Assembly: GCF_000014065.1 (NCBI RefSeq)
Contig: NC_008044.1
Location: 705,501-769,500, forward strand
Direction: 5' to 3'
Length of the DNA: 64,000 nucleotides
Source: Ruegeria sp. TM1040
Lineage (GTDB): Bacteria; Pseudomonadota; Alphaproteobacteria; Rhodobacterales; Rhodobacteraceae
Part shown: in pieces, positions 16,997 to 27,626 of the stretch
Position numbering within the stretch: the stretch's first letter is position 1
Layout: each line of letters begins with the position of its first letter
Notes under the pieces: generated by a model
Seen by the model: only the letters and a program-made list of their open reading frames with translations
The model's database searches: none
Told to the model about the DNA's origin: nothing
Program-made: the position numbers and the translations under genes

Positions 16997-17962
16997 TCAC
17001 TCTTCGATGACGCGCAGTTGTCCGGCAAGCCAAGGCAGGCGGTTGATGGCTGGGGTGATCATCTGGCTCTGGGTCAGTCGACGCACCGTGCCTGCCACCT
17101 CAAGCGGGACAGTGTCCGGCCAATCGGACTGTGCAAAGAGTGAAATGCGACGCGAGAACCCGGCAAATGGGAGCGCGTATGCGTCGATGTCCTCATGGAA
17201 GCGCACGGCCCGCATGTAGCCCAGCGGAGTCGTAATGGCCCAACCGATCCGGCGTGCCACCATGGCCATCAGCGCAAGATGTGAGCCGATCTCGAAACGG
17301 TCGTCAAATTCCATCTTGTTGCGGCTGAGATGCGACTCGATCTGCTGCGAGATCAGCTGATCCCGCGCGTAGCGCAGCAGCGGCAGGTGATTGAGCTGGT
17401 TCCCGACATCGTCGGGATCGGTTATGCAGCCCCGCGGGGCCACCAGGATAAAGGGCTCTTCCACCAGCGGATATTCGGTCACACCTGTGCGAAGTTCGCC
17501 GGTTGATGCCGCAACGCCGATGTGCAGATCCTTTTCAGCCATGGCTCTATGGATGTCATGGCTGGAGGCTGTGACCATCTTGAAACGGCACTGCGTGAGA
17601 CTGTCCGCCAGAATGGTCGCAAGGCGCGGTGTCAGGTCATTGTCAAAATCGTCAATCAACCCAATCGACAGCGCCGGCAAATGTGACAGATCCATCACGG
17701 TGAGTTCGCTTTGGGCGAGGCGCAGCTCGCTCAGGATCGCTTGGGTGCGCGACAGAAAGCTGCGTCCGGCAGAGGTCAGCACCATTGGGCGCCGTCCATG
17801 ATCGACCAGATCCGATCCAAGCGCCTTTTCGAGATTTCGAAGTTGCTGACTCACGGCGGGCTGGCTGAGTCCGGTAATATCTGCAGCCTGCGCGACAGAA
17901 CCCGATTTGGCCAAAGCTTCAAAAACTTCAAGCCCTCTGAGCGTGACGCCTTTCATAAGCAT
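16997..17962 (-). CDS. LysR family transcriptional regulator
   Basis: 321 residues. The start at 17962 is supported by GGGAG 7 nt upstream; a second ATG two codons on is possible. The N-terminal winged helix (about 4-64) contains FEALAKSGSVAQAADITGLS and QPAVSQQLRNLEKALGSDLV, the canonical LysR HTH. Residues about 90-310 form the periplasmic-binding-protein-like effector domain. The effector and targets are unknown. It is transcribed toward the tyrosine phosphatase (convergent ends), so there is no classic divergent target gene. Upstream is the AT-rich region that also holds the terminator of the 103-residue secreted protein. Confidence 0.92.
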   Translation of the reverse strand: MLMKGVTLRGLEVFEALAKSGSVAQAADITGLSQPAVSQQLRNLEKALGSDLVDHGRRPMVLTSAGRSFLSRTQAILSELRLAQSELTVMDLSHLPALSIGLIDDFDNDLTPRLATILADSLTQCRFKMVTASSHDIHRAMAEKDLHIGVAASTGELRTGVTEYPLVEEPFILVAPRGCITDPDDVGNQLNHLPLLRYARDQLISQQIESHLSRNKMEFDDRFEIGSHLALMAMVARRIGWAITTPLGYMRAVRFHEDIDAYALPFAGFSRRISLFAQSDWPDTVPLEVAGTVRRLTQSQMITPAINRLPWLAGQLRVIEE

Positions 17963-18160
17963 AGGTTAGCTCCCAAAAGTCCTATTAATTTCAAACTCCG
18001 TCACGCGATGCTTCTGCCGGGGGAGCGTCTGAACACTGAACAGCACAGGATTTCCCTGCGTATGAAACGATCTGCAATGTTTCTATTTTTATTTTATTAG
18101 TTTGAAAAGAGAAAAGTTCTCAAATTGTATCCGAGGCGGTGAGTTTTGCCTTTTTGAAAG

Positions 18161-18198
18161 AAAAAATGGTTAATTGCAGCGCGGATTAACCATTTTTT
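18161..18198 (-). terminator. Terminator with 14-bp perfect arms; contains a CtrA-like box
   Basis: AAAAAATGGTTAAT (18161-18174) and ATTAACCATTTTTT (18185-18198) are exactly complementary around TGCAGCGCGG. For the leftward gene ending at 18229 this is a textbook terminator with a U-run. TTAA-CCATTTT-TTAAC at 18186-18201 also fits the CtrA consensus TTAA-N7-TTAAC exactly. Confidence 0.85.
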
Positions 18199-18228
18199 AA
18201 CAGAGTTTCTGAGGTGGGGTCGGCGCGT

Positions 18229-18540
18229 TTATCCGCAGATGCGTTCGGCGTCCGTACCAAAGAGTTTGTAACGTTCCCACAGGCGGGCATCGCTGCGCCG
18301 GTCGGATTGGCGCACTTCCTGAGCGCGGTGGGGGTCTGCAAACCACTTGGCGACGGTGCGCTGCTCGGATTTGGTGAGCCGACGTTCTGCGACTTTCTGG
18401 ATGCAGCGGCAGATCGTGGGCTCTGCGGCCTGGCGGTCGGAGTTGCGACAGGCGCGTTCGATCGTGCCGGCCTGCGCCGAGGGCGCAAAAACAAGCGTTG
18501 TGGACAGGCAGAGGCAGGCGGCGAGGGTCAGGCGGTACAC
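18229..18540 (-). CDS. Small secreted protein with four mature cysteines, function unknown
   Basis: 103 residues from a GTG at 18540, with GGAG about 11 nt upstream. The signal peptide is MYRLTLAACLCLSTTLVFAP and is cut near AQAG (about 24). The mature protein carries Cys31, Cys44, Cys46 and Cys102, which could form two disulfides, and a charged helical middle (VAERRLTKSEQRTVAKWFAD). I recognise the type as a conserved Rhodobacteraceae protein. Some databases name similar proteins as transport-related, without support in the sequence. It is encoded opposite to lepA, with divergent starts about 210 bp apart. Confidence 0.7.
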   Translation of the reverse strand: MYRLTLAACLCLSTTLVFAPSAQAGTIERACRNSDRQAAEPTICRCIQKVAERRLTKSEQRTVAKWFADPHRAQEVRQSDRRSDARLWERYKLFGTDAERICG

Positions 18541-18750
18541 GATGATCTTTCTCCGGTTGGCACGGTGAAACTCTCTAAAAATTTGACCAACTATTCCACA
18601 TCTGAACAGGGCGTTTCAATGGGCTTGCAGCGGCCTTTGGTCTCTGGAATGCGCCAGCGCGGCGACCGGTCGCATCTTCGCGCCAATCCGGTGGGCAGTT
18701 GCGCATGATCCACCTTGACCAAAGGCGAAATCCCAATCATATGCGCATGC

Positions 18751-20550
18751 ATGACAGAGCTCTCGAAAATCCGCAATTTTTCCATCGTCGCCCATATCGA
18801 CCATGGTAAGTCCACGCTTGCAGACCGCCTCATCCAGTCGACGGGGACGGTGCAGGATCGTGACATGAAAGAGCAGTTGCTCGACGCCATGGACATCGAG
18901 CGTGAACGGGGCATCACCATCAAGGCGAACACCGTCCGCATCGACTACGAAGCCGATGACGGGGAACGCTATGTGCTGAACCTGATCGACACCCCCGGCC
19001 ACGTCGACTTTGCCTATGAGGTGTCGCGGTCCATGCGCGCGGTTGAGGGCTCTTTGCTCGTTGTCGACTCCACCCAAGGGGTCGAGGCGCAGACCTTGGC
19101 GAATGTCTACCAGGCGATTGATGCGGACCACGAGATCGTTCCGGTTCTGAACAAGATCGACTTGCCGGCGGCCGATTGTGACCGTGTGGCAGAGCAGATC
19201 GAGGACGTGATCGGCATCGATGCAACCGATGCGATCCGAGTCTCGGCCAAAACCGGCATCGGCATCAAGGACACGCTTGAGGCCATCGTGAAACGTCTGC
19301 CCGCCCCGACAGGAGAGCGCAACGCGCCTCTGAAGGCGATGCTGGTGGACAGCTGGTACGACGCTTATCTGGGCGTGATCGTTCTGGTGCGCATCATGGA
19401 CGGGGTCCTGAAGAAGGGCGACCAGATCAAGATGATGCAGACCAACGCGCGGTACGGTGTGGACCGGATCGGTGTATTCCGCCCTGCGATGCAGGTGGTG
19501 GACGAGCTTGGGCCGGGCGAGATCGGCTTTATCACTGCTTCGATCAAACAGGTGCGTGACACCAAGGTGGGCGATACCATCACCCACGACAAGAAAGGCG
19601 CAGAGACCGCATTGCCGGGCTTTAAGCCCTCTGTGCCCGTGGTGTTCTGTGGCCTGTTCCCGGTGGACAGCTCGGAATTCGAGGACCTGCGCGACGCGAT
19701 TGAAAAGCTGGCGCTCAATGATGCGTCCTTCTCCTACGAGATGGAAACCTCCGCCGCGCTTGGGTTTGGTTTCCGTTGCGGCTTCCTTGGGCTTTTGCAC
19801 CTTGAGGTAATCCGGGACCGGATCGAGCGAGAGTATAATATCGAGCTGATCACCACGGCACCGTCGGTTGTCTATCATATCTTCATGAAAGACGGGGAGA
19901 TGCTTGAACTGCATAACCCGGCTGACATGCCCGACCTGTCCAAGGTGGATCATCTCGAAGAGCCGCGCATCAAGGCGACCATCCTGGTGCCGGATGAGTA
20001 TCTCGGTGACGTGCTCAAGCTGTGTCAGGACCGCCGCGGCATTCAGCAGGACCTGTCCTATGCGGGCTCGCGGGCCATGGTGGTCTACGACCTGCCGCTC
20101 AACGAGGTGGTGTTTGACTTCTATGATCGTCTGAAATCGGTCACGAAAGGCTATGCGTCCTTTGATTACCAGATGATCGGCTATCGCGCGGACAATCTCG
20201 TAAAGATGTCGGTGCTGGTGAATGACGAACCTGTGGATGCGCTCTCGACCATGGTTCATCGCGACCGTGCCGAGCAGCGGGGCCGCGCCATGTGTGAAAA
20301 GCTCAAGGACCTGATCCCGCGCCACATGTTCAAGATTCCGATCCAGGCCGCGATTGGTGGCAAGGTGATCGCGCGCGAGACGCTCTCGGCCCTGCGCAAG
20401 GATGTGACCGCAAAATGTTACGGCGGCGACGCCACCCGAAAACGCAAGCTCCTTGAAAAGCAAAAAGCCGGTAAGAAGAAGATGCGCCAGTTCGGCCGGG
20501 TTGAAATCCCGCAAGAGGCGTTTATCTCCGCGCTCAAGATGGACGACTGA
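18751..20550 (+). CDS. lepA: Elongation factor 4 (LepA)
   Basis: 599 residues from ATG 18751, which gives the standard family length; no strong Shine-Dalgarno is seen. GTPase motifs: AHIDHGKST at 14-22, DTPGH, and NKIDLP. These are followed by domain II, then domain III and the LepA-specific C-terminal domain ([13 protein letters not shown]...[22 protein letters not shown]), whose basic end contacts the ribosomal P-site tRNA. LepA back-translocates or remodels stalled ribosomes and affects initiation under stress. The signal peptidase gene lepB, its partner in enterobacteria, is absent here. A terminator separates it from murD. Confidence 0.98.
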   Translation: MTELSKIRNFSIVAHIDHGKSTLADRLIQSTGTVQDRDMKEQLLDAMDIERERGITIKANTVRIDYEADDGERYVLNLIDTPGHVDFAYEVSRSMRAVEGSLLVVDSTQGVEAQTLANVYQAIDADHEIVPVLNKIDLPAADCDRVAEQIEDVIGIDATDAIRVSAKTGIGIKDTLEAIVKRLPAPTGERNAPLKAMLVDSWYDAYLGVIVLVRIMDGVLKKGDQIKMMQTNARYGVDRIGVFRPAMQVVDELGPGEIGFITASIKQVRDTKVGDTITHDKKGAETALPGFKPSVPVVFCGLFPVDSSEFEDLRDAIEKLALNDASFSYEMETSAALGFGFRCGFLGLLHLEVIRDRIEREYNIELITTAPSVVYHIFMKDGEMLELHNPADMPDLSKVDHLEEPRIKATILVPDEYLGDVLKLCQDRRGIQQDLSYAGSRAMVVYDLPLNEVVFDFYDRLKSVTKGYASFDYQMIGYRADNLVKMSVLVNDEPVDALSTMVHRDRAEQRGRAMCEKLKDLIPRHMFKIPIQAAIGGKVIARETLSALRKDVTAKCYGGDATRKRKLLEKQKAGKKKMRQFGRVEIPQEAFISALKMDD

Positions 20551-20553
20551 ACA

Positions 20554-20582
20554 AAAGGCCTCCCCTCGCGGGAGGTCTTTTT
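20554..20582 (+). terminator. Rho-independent terminator of lepA
   Basis: AAAGGCCTCCC pairs with GGGAGGTCTTT (one G-U) around CTCGC, followed by further T. It starts 3 nt after the lepA stop, which separates lepA transcription from the murD unit. Confidence 0.9.
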
Positions 20583-20692
20583 GATTGAGAGAGGGGGCTG
20601 GAAACAGCGGTCATCGCGCCAGCCCTGCTTGCATTTCGGTCCGACGCAGGTGCAATGTCGCGCCGACTTAGATTTCCAGAACGAGGTGAAGC

Positions 20693-22096
20693 ATGATCCC
20701 GGTCAAAGGTGTCGCAGGGCAAAACGTGGCTGTGCTGGGGCTTGGGCGCTCGGGGCTCTCTGCGGCGCGGGCCTTGCGCGAAGGCGGGGCAGAGGCGATC
20801 TGTTGGGACGATAACCCCGCTGCACGCGCCACTGCCGAGGCAGAGGGCTTCACCTGTCGTGAATTGACCAAGCAGGGCGCATTCGATGGCATCTCCGCCC
20901 TCATCGTGTCGCCCGGGATTGCGCATCTTTACCCGAAACCCAATCCGGTTATCCGGGCTGCCCTGGTGGCGGGTGTGCCGGTGGATAATGACATTGGCCT
21001 GTTCTTCCGCTCTGTTGCGACCTCGGAGTGGGACGAGTTTGACACCGCGCCGAAGGTGATTGCCGTAACGGGCTCAAACGGCAAATCGACGACGGTTGCC
21101 TTGCTGCACCACATTCTTGAACATGTCGGGCGCAACAGTCAGATGGCGGGCAATATCGGGCGCGGGGTGCTGGACATCGACCCACCCGTGGACGGTGGTG
21201 TCGTGGTGCTGGAGCTCTCCTCCTATCAAACCGATCTGGCGCGCGCGCTCACACCGGATGTCGCGGTCTTCACCAATCTGACGCCGGATCATCTGGACCG
21301 TCACGCTGGAATGGGGGGGTATTTTGCGGCCAAGCGGCGCCTTTTTGCAGAGGGTGGCCCGGATCGCGCGGTCATCGGAGTTGATGAGGACGAGGGGCTT
21401 TTCCTTGCAGGGCAACTGAGCGAAGGCGAGAGCGATGATCGCGTGATCCGCATCTCAGCGCGCCAGAAGCTCTCGGGCGGGGCAGGGTGGACCGTCTTTG
21501 CTCGCAAGGGGTTCTTGTCGGAGTATCGCAAGGGGCGGCAGGCCGGCTCGATTGATCTTCGCGACATTCCCGGTCTGCCCGGAGCGCATAACCATCAGAA
21601 CGCCTGCGCGGCCTACGCTGCAGCCCGTACGCTTGGGCTGGCGCCGCGGGTGATCGAGGCGGCGATGCGGACCTATCCGGGGCTGCCGCACCGCAGCCAG
21701 CGCATCGCGGAGGCGGATGGGGTATCTTATGTCAATGACAGCAAGGCCACCAACGTCGACAGCGCCGCCAAGGCGCTGAGCGCGTTCAAAAATATCCGCT
21801 GGATCTGCGGCGGCTTGGAAAAGGAAGGCGGGCTTGAGGCGCTGAAAGGTGCCACGGATGATGTGCTCAAGGCCTATGTGATCGGCCGCGAGGCGGCGCA
21901 ATTTGCCATGCAGCTCGATGTGGAGGCCGAGGTCTGCACCACCATGGCGCAAGCTGTCTCGCGTGCCATGGCCGAGGCCGGCCCGGGGGAGACAGTGCTT
22001 CTGGCCCCTGCGGCGGCGAGCTTTGATCAATACGACAGTTTTGAAAAACGCGGTGAGGATTTTATCGCTGAGGTCACGGCGCGCCTGAACGGCTAG
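20693..22096 (+). CDS. murD: UDP-N-acetylmuramoylalanine--D-glutamate ligase
   Basis: 467 residues. The N-terminal Rossmann-like domain opens with [20 protein letters not shown] and binds UDP. ATP site [16 protein letters not shown] is at about 124-139, with the central Mur ligase motifs [10 protein letters not shown] and [26 protein letters not shown]. It adds D-glutamate to UDP-MurNAc-L-Ala in the cytoplasm. Roseobacter dcw clusters usually have mraY upstream; here lepA with its own terminator lies upstream and the next gene is on the opposite strand, so murD looks monocistronic. Confidence 0.97.
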
Positions 22097-22101
22097 ACGT
22101 C

Positions 22102-23277
22102 TCAGCCCCGAATGGCGGTGCCTGCGGCGTGGCCCGACGCCCAGGCCCACTGGAAGTTATAGCCGCCGAGCCAGCCGGTCACGTCCACCGCTTCGCCGAT
22201 TACATAGAGGCCGGGCTGCGCCTTGGCCTCCATCGAGCGCGACGACAGTGCATCGGTGTCGATCCCGCCCAGCGTCACTTCGGCGGTGCGATAGCCCTCG
22301 GTGCCGGTGGGCTTCAGTCGCCAACTGTGCAGCCGCGCGCAGAGGGCTTCGAGCGCTGCATCGGACTGATCGGCCAAACGCCCCCTGAGGCTGCCGTCCT
22401 GCGCCAGCTCCTCCACCAACCGTGCAGGCAGGTGGCGCGCCAGTTCGGTTGTCAGATCCTTGCGCCCGCTTTCCTGACGTTGCGCGCGCAGGGCCGAAAA
22501 AAGATCCAGTTCCGGCAGCAGGTGGACCAAGATGTCCTCTCCTTCGCGCCAATAGCTCGAGATCTGCAGAACCGCCGGTCCAGAGAGGCCCCGATGGGTG
22601 AAGAGCAGCGCCTCGTCAAAACTGGCCGCAGTATTGGAGAGCCGTGCGGGCACCGAGACCCCGGCCAAAGGTTTGAAACGCCCCTCGCCAAAGGTGAGGG
22701 GAACAAGCCCGGGGCGGGTCTCAAGGACGGGCAGCCCAAACTGCCCCGCGATGTCATAGGCAAGACCCGTCGCGCCCATCTTGGGGATCGATTTGCCACC
22801 GGTTGCCAGCACGAGGTTCTGAGCCGTGATCGTCACGGGCTTGCCCTCGCGCTCGAGGCGGACGGTGTATCCGTCACGGCCATGCACCACATCCGCGACC
22901 GAGGTCTGCAACCACAGGTCAGCCCCGGCGTCGCGCAATTCTTTGACCAGCATCGCGACGATCTGGCGTGCGGAGTCATCGCAAAAGAGCTGGCCAAGCG
23001 TTTTTTCATGCCACGCGATGCCATGACGGCCCACGAGGTCAATGAAATCCCATTGCGTGTAGCGGGCCAGCGCAGATTTACAGAAATGCGGGTTCTGCGA
23101 GATGTAATTCTCGGGTGCGGCATACATATTGGTAAAATTGCAGCGCCCGCCGCCGGAGATGCGGATCTTCTCTCCGGGGGACTTGGCGTGGTCCACCACG
23201 AGGCAATCGCCCCCTGCATGGGCTGCACACATCATGCCAGCCGCGCCGGCGCCGAGAATCAAGGTTTTTATCCGCAT
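22102..23277 (-). CDS. NAD(P)/FAD-dependent oxidoreductase, HI0933/BaiN-like flavoprotein
   Basis: 391 residues from ATG 23277 (MRIKTLILGAGAAGMMCAAH); an ATG three codons upstream is possible. The FAD motif GAGAAGMMCA is at about 9-18, followed by the family hallmark GEKIRISGGGRCNFTNM. VLATGGKSIPKMGATG and the C-terminal GEAVDVTGWLGGYNFQWAWASG complete the FAD site. The family (TIGR00275-like) contains BaiN, reported to act on bile-acid intermediates in gut bacteria, but the general substrate is unknown. It interrupts the division cluster on the opposite strand and ends 5 bp from the murD stop, convergent. Confidence 0.9.
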   Translation of the reverse strand: MRIKTLILGAGAAGMMCAAHAGGDCLVVDHAKSPGEKIRISGGGRCNFTNMYAAPENYISQNPHFCKSALARYTQWDFIDLVGRHGIAWHEKTLGQLFCDDSARQIVAMLVKELRDAGADLWLQTSVADVVHGRDGYTVRLEREGKPVTITAQNLVLATGGKSIPKMGATGLAYDIAGQFGLPVLETRPGLVPLTFGEGRFKPLAGVSVPARLSNTAASFDEALLFTHRGLSGPAVLQISSYWREGEDILVHLLPELDLFSALRAQRQESGRKDLTTELARHLPARLVEELAQDGSLRGRLADQSDAALEALCARLHSWRLKPTGTEGYRTAEVTLGGIDTDALSSRSMEAKAQPGLYVIGEAVDVTGWLGGYNFQWAWASGHAAGTAIRG

Positions 23278-23500
23278 GGGGCGCATCGACCACGAAAGCG
23301 CGCACCGCGCAAGGCGCAGCAACAGATGCCATTCGGACCGATGCGCCTCGCAATTGGGGCATTTTCCCGCCCAGCAAGGCCGGAAGATGCTGGCCTGATC
23401 GTGTCAATCACGGTACACTTTGACTAATAAGTTCCAAAACCGGGACACATTGAGGCAAAACAGGCCCCTCATTTTGGGGTCCAACAAAGGCAGTGAACCC

Positions 23501-24670
23501 ATGACTGAGATGGTCTATGGCGCGCTTCCCGCGCAAGAGGGGGAGCCGATCCTCCCGAAATGGTGGCGGACACTGGACAAGTGGACGATGACTTTCATCG
23601 TTACCCTGTTTGTGATCGGCTTGCTTTTGGGGCTTGCGGCTTCGGTCCCGCTGGCGGCGCGCAACGGGTTTGACAACTTCCACTATGTGCAGCGACAGGC
23701 CTTCTTTGGGAGCACGGCGCTGGTGGCGATGGTGCTCACGTCTATGATGTCACCCACCTTGGTGCGCAGGTTGGCGGTCATCGGGTTTATCTTTGCCTTT
23801 GTGGCGCTTGCCTTCCTGCCGATCTTTGGCACGGACTTCGGCAAAGGCGCAGTGCGCTGGTACAGTCTGGGCTTTGCCTCGGTACAGCCGTCGGAATTCC
23901 TGAAGCCCGGTTTTGTGGTGCTGGCCGCATGGATGATTGCCGCCAGCCAACAGATCTATGGGCCGCCGGGCACGCTGTTGTCCTTTGGTCTCTGCATGGC
24001 GGTGGTGATGCTTTTGGTGATGCAGCCCGACTTTGGTCAGGCCTGCCTCATTCTCTTTGGTTGGGGGGTCATGTATTTTGTCGCGGGCGCGCCGATGCTG
24101 TTGCTTGTGGGGATGGCCGGGGTTGTCATTATCGGCGGCGTCATCGCCTATTCCAACTCAGAGCACTTCGCCCGCCGCATCGATGGCTTCCTGAGCCCTG
24201 ATCTCGACCCCACCACGCAGCTTGGCTATGCGACCAATGCGATCCGCGAGGGCGGATTGTTTGGTGTCGGCGTCGGCGAGGGGCAGGTGAAATGGTCGCT
24301 GCCGGATGCGCATACCGATTTCATCATTGCTGTAGCTGCCGAGGAATACGGGCTGGTGCTCGTCTCCATCATCATCTTCCTCTATGCGATGATCGTTGTG
24401 CGCTCGCTGTTCCGCCTGATGCGCGAGCGGGACACATTCATCCGCCTTGCCGGTGCGGGGCTTGCCTGCACTTTTGGGGTTCAGGCGATGATCAACATGG
24501 GCGTTGCGGTGCGTCTTCTGCCTGCGAAAGGCATGACTTTGCCGTTCGTGAGCTACGGTGGCTCCTCCCTCATTGCAGGCGGCATCGCGATGGGTATGCT
24601 CCTGGCCTTCACACGGACCCGACCTCAGGGCGAAATCGCGGACGCATTGCGCGGACGCGGGCGCGGCTGA
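23501..24670 (+). CDS. ftsW: FtsW peptidoglycan glycosyltransferase (SEDS family)
   Basis: 389 residues from ATG 23501, with AAAGG at 23486-23490; upstream in-frame starts give an unlikely hydrophilic extension. About ten transmembrane segments. SEDS signatures are [21 protein letters not shown] (residues about 124-144) with the catalytic-region motif, and [17 protein letters not shown] near the C-terminus. FtsW polymerises lipid II at the septum together with the transpeptidase FtsI. The C-terminus is short and basic. It starts the rightward run ftsW-murG-murC; 46 bp separate it from murG. Confidence 0.96.
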   Translation: MTEMVYGALPAQEGEPILPKWWRTLDKWTMTFIVTLFVIGLLLGLAASVPLAARNGFDNFHYVQRQAFFGSTALVAMVLTSMMSPTLVRRLAVIGFIFAFVALAFLPIFGTDFGKGAVRWYSLGFASVQPSEFLKPGFVVLAAWMIAASQQIYGPPGTLLSFGLCMAVVMLLVMQPDFGQACLILFGWGVMYFVAGAPMLLLVGMAGVVIIGGVIAYSNSEHFARRIDGFLSPDLDPTTQLGYATNAIREGGLFGVGVGEGQVKWSLPDAHTDFIIAVAAEEYGLVLVSIIIFLYAMIVVRSLFRLMRERDTFIRLAGAGLACTFGVQAMINMGVAVRLLPAKGMTLPFVSYGGSSLIAGGIAMGMLLAFTRTRPQGEIADALRGRGRG

Positions 24671-24716
24671 GCATGGTGGTCCGGTCAACGGACAAGAAGA
24701 CGAAGGCAGGCACGAG

Positions 24717-25814
24717 ATGACACAGAAACTGCTCCTGATGGCGGCAGGCGGCACCGGGGGGCATATGTTCCCCGCGCAGGCCTTGGCCGAGGCGATGCTG
24801 CGCAAGGGCTGGCGGGTGAAGCTCTCGACGGACCCGCGCGGTGCACGCTACACGGGCGGCTTTCCTCATATGACCGAGATCACGGAGGTCTCCTCGGCGA
24901 CATTTGCGCGAGGCGGGCTGCTGGCAAAGGCCATGGTCGCGCCGCGGATCGCCGCCGGCGTTGCGTCTATGGCGATGCAGATGCGCCGCGACCGGCCCGA
25001 TGTGGTGATCGGCTTTGGCGGCTATCCGTCCATTCCGGCACTCGGGGCAGCGACGCTTCTGGGACTGCCGCGCATGATCCACGAGCAAAACGGCGTGCTT
25101 GGCAAAGTGAACCAGAAATTTGCAACCCGCGTGGCCGAAGTGGCCTGCGGCGTCTGGCCCACGGACTTACCCGCAGGTGCCGAGGGTATTCATGTCGGCA
25201 ATCCGGTGCGGGCCGCCGTTCTGGAGCGCCAGGGCGCGCCCTATATCCCGCCCGGCGATTATCCGATGTCGCTTCTGGTGATGGGCGGCAGCCAGGGCGC
25301 GCGTATCCTGTCGGATGTGGTTCCCGGAGCCATCGCGGCGCTGCCCGAGACCTTGCGCCGCCATCTGCGCGTCAGCCATCAGGCCCGCGAAGAGGATATG
25401 GCACGGGTTGCGCAGTTTTATGCCGACGCAGGAATTGATGCCGAGGTCCAGACCTTCTTTGCCGATGTGCCGTCGCGGATCTCCGAGGCGCAGCTGGTGA
25501 TCTCGCGCTCCGGGGCGTCCTCGATTGCGGATATTTCGGTGATCGGCCGTCCGTCGATCCTGATCCCGCTGGCCACGGCCGCAGGCGACCATCAAACCGC
25601 GAATACCCGAGGGCTGGTTGAGGCCGGAGGCGCGATCCGTATTCCCGAGAGCGCCCTTGACACCACCTCGCTTGCAGAGCAAATCGCCGCAGTCCTGACC
25701 AATGCCGAAGGGGCCACGCAGATGGCCCATGCCGCTTTGAGCACAGGCATTCCAGATGCCACGGAACGTCTTGTGGCGCGTGTTGAACATTTGTCCGAGG
25801 AAGCTGCCCCATGA
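24717..25814 (+). CDS. murG: UDP-GlcNAc:undecaprenyl-PP-MurNAc-pentapeptide GlcNAc transferase
   Basis: 365 residues from ATG 24717, with AAGGCAGG upstream. N-terminal glycine-rich loop [20 protein letters not shown] (residues 5-24), [14 protein letters not shown] as the second G-loop, and [11 protein letters not shown]. The C-terminal domain shows [11 protein letters not shown] and the UDP-GlcNAc site [20 protein letters not shown] with [20 protein letters not shown]. It makes lipid II on the cytoplasmic face of the membrane. Its TGA overlaps the murC ATG (ATGA), indicating coupling. Confidence 0.97.
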   Translation: MTQKLLLMAAGGTGGHMFPAQALAEAMLRKGWRVKLSTDPRGARYTGGFPHMTEITEVSSATFARGGLLAKAMVAPRIAAGVASMAMQMRRDRPDVVIGFGGYPSIPALGAATLLGLPRMIHEQNGVLGKVNQKFATRVAEVACGVWPTDLPAGAEGIHVGNPVRAAVLERQGAPYIPPGDYPMSLLVMGGSQGARILSDVVPGAIAALPETLRRHLRVSHQAREEDMARVAQFYADAGIDAEVQTFFADVPSRISEAQLVISRSGASSIADISVIGRPSILIPLATAAGDHQTANTRGLVEAGGAIRIPESALDTTSLAEQIAAVLTNAEGATQMAHAALSTGIPDATERLVARVEHLSEEAAP

Positions 25815-27220
25815 CCCCTGCCACCAAACTGCCCGGCGACGTCGGCCCGATCCATTTTGTCGGTATTGGCGGCATCGGGATGTCTGGCATCGCCGAGGTG
25901 CTTTTGAACCTTGGCTATGTGGTGCAGGGCTCGGATCTCAAGTCCTCCAGGATCACCCAGCGGCTCGAACGCCTTGGCGCAACGATTTTTGAAGGCCAGC
26001 GCGCCGAGAACCTCGAAGATGCCGAGGTCGTGGTGATCTCGTCCGCGATCAAACCCGGCAACGCCGAACTCGACGAAGCCCGCTTGCGTGGCTTGCCGGT
26101 GGTGCGCCGCGCTGAAATGCTGGCCGAGCTCATGCGGCTCAAGTCCAATATTGCCATTGGCGGCACCCACGGCAAAACCACCACCACCACCATGATGGCA
26201 GAGCTGATGGTGGCGGGTGGCTTTGATCCGACCGTTGTGAACGGAGGCATCATTCATGCCTATGGGTCGAACGCGCGGATGGGGCAGGGCGAATGGATGG
26301 TGGTGGAGGCCGACGAGAGTGACGGCACCTTCAACCGTCTGCCTGCCACGATCGCGGTTGTGACCAATATCGACCCCGAGCACATGGAGCATTGGGGCGA
26401 CTTTGATCGCCTGCGCGACGGATTTTATGAATTTGTCTCCAACCTTCCGTTCTATGGTCTCGCGGTATGCTGTACCGACCACGCCGAAGTACAGGCGCTT
26501 GTTGGCCGGATCACCGATCGCCGCGTTGTCACCTACGGGTTCAACGCGCAGGCTGACGTGCGCGCGGTGAACCTCACCTACAAAGGAGGCGTGGCGCATT
26601 TCGACATCCTGCTGCAGGCTGAGGGTCAAAAAATCGAAGGCTGTACGCTGCCGATGCCTGGGGATCACAATGTCTCCAACGCGCTCTCTGCGGTGGCCGT
26701 CTGTCGTCACCTCGGCATGAAGCGCGAAGAGATCCGCACAGCCCTTGCCGCCTTTGGTGGGGTCAATCGTCGCTTTACCAAAGTGGGCGAAGTGGATGGT
26801 GTCACCATCATTGATGATTACGGCCATCACCCGGTGGAAATTGCCGCCGTCCTCAAAGCTGCGCGACAAGCCATCGGCACCGAGGGCGAGGGGCGCGTGA
26901 TCGCCGTCCACCAGCCGCACCGCTATTCGAGGCTCTCCAACCTCTTTGACGATTTCTGCGCCTGTTTCAATGACGCCGATGTCGTGGCCATAGCCGAGGT
27001 GTTTGCCGCCGGCGAAGATCCCATCGAAGGTGCGAGCCGCGACGATCTGGTGGCAGGGTTGATCCGGCATGGTCATCGCCATGCCCGCGCGATCCTCAAC
27101 GAAGATGACCTGCTGCGCCTCGTGCGTGAACAGACGCGCCCCGGTGACATGGTGGTGTGCCTTGGTGCAGGGACGATTTCGGCATGGGCAAACGGATTGC
27201 CCGAGAGGCTTCGGGGGTGA
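25811..27220 (+). CDS. murC: UDP-N-acetylmuramate--L-alanine ligase
   Basis: 469 residues. The N-terminal domain [20 protein letters not shown] binds UDP; ATP motif [17 protein letters not shown] lies at about 115-131. The signature [16 protein letters not shown] and the HQPHRYSR loop of MurC follow. It adds L-alanine, the first residue of the stem peptide, to UDP-MurNAc. Translation starts inside the murG stop codon. The next gene in the same direction is a small DUF2484 membrane protein 166 bp downstream. Confidence 0.97.
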   Translation: MTPATKLPGDVGPIHFVGIGGIGMSGIAEVLLNLGYVVQGSDLKSSRITQRLERLGATIFEGQRAENLEDAEVVVISSAIKPGNAELDEARLRGLPVVRRAEMLAELMRLKSNIAIGGTHGKTTTTTMMAELMVAGGFDPTVVNGGIIHAYGSNARMGQGEWMVVEADESDGTFNRLPATIAVVTNIDPEHMEHWGDFDRLRDGFYEFVSNLPFYGLAVCCTDHAEVQALVGRITDRRVVTYGFNAQADVRAVNLTYKGGVAHFDILLQAEGQKIEGCTLPMPGDHNVSNALSAVAVCRHLGMKREEIRTALAAFGGVNRRFTKVGEVDGVTIIDDYGHHPVEIAAVLKAARQAIGTEGEGRVIAVHQPHRYSRLSNLFDDFCACFNDADVVAIAEVFAAGEDPIEGASRDDLVAGLIRHGHRHARAILNEDDLLRLVREQTRPGDMVVCLGAGTISAWANGLPERLRG

Positions 27221-27386
27221 ACCCGGGCGCCCTCCTGCCCCGGATGGCACAGGGTGGCGAGGCTGTCTGCGGTCCGCGCCCGTGCCGTATGGTCCGACAT
27301 TGCGCCGACCAGACGGTAAGCGAAGCGCCGCGCTGCGGCGCCCAGTGCTGGAATTACGGCGGTGGCAACGGGTGGAGGGCCATTTG

Positions 27387-27626
27387 ATGAATATCTCCCT
27401 GATCCTTGCGTGCATTTGGATCTTGGTCGCCAATGTGCTGGCGCTCATACCCTCGCGCGACAATCACTGGACACGCGCTTATGTACTGATCGCGATCGGC
27501 ATACCGCTGTTGGGCTATGTGACATATGAAAACGGCCCCTGGTGGGGGCTGGCGATGCTGGTGGCCGGTATGTCGATCCTACGCTGGCCCGTGATTTACC
27601 TGTTGCGCTGGATGCGACGCGGCTAG
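27387..27626 (+). CDS. DUF2484 family small membrane protein
   Basis: 79 residues from ATG 27387, with GGAGGG upstream. Three hydrophobic segments cover most of the protein: MNISLILACIWILVANVLAL, VLIAIGIPLLGYVTYENGP and WWGLAMLVAGMSILRWPVIY, ending in the basic tail LRWMRRG. This fits DUF2484, a family I know mainly from Rhodobacterales at this same spot between murC and murB. Its fixed position in the cell-wall cluster suggests an envelope or division role, which is inference; no catalytic motif is visible. Confidence 0.75.
   Translation: MNISLILACIWILVANVLALIPSRDNHWTRAYVLIAIGIPLLGYVTYENGPWWGLAMLVAGMSILRWPVIYLLRWMRRG

Noticed and set aside
18616-20514. Long frame antisense to lepA
   Set aside because: It mirrors the lepA coding frame, has no ribosome site and has an implausible composition.
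25592-27463. Long frame antisense to murG-murC
   Set aside because: Spans two intact mur genes on the other strand; no recognisable protein features.
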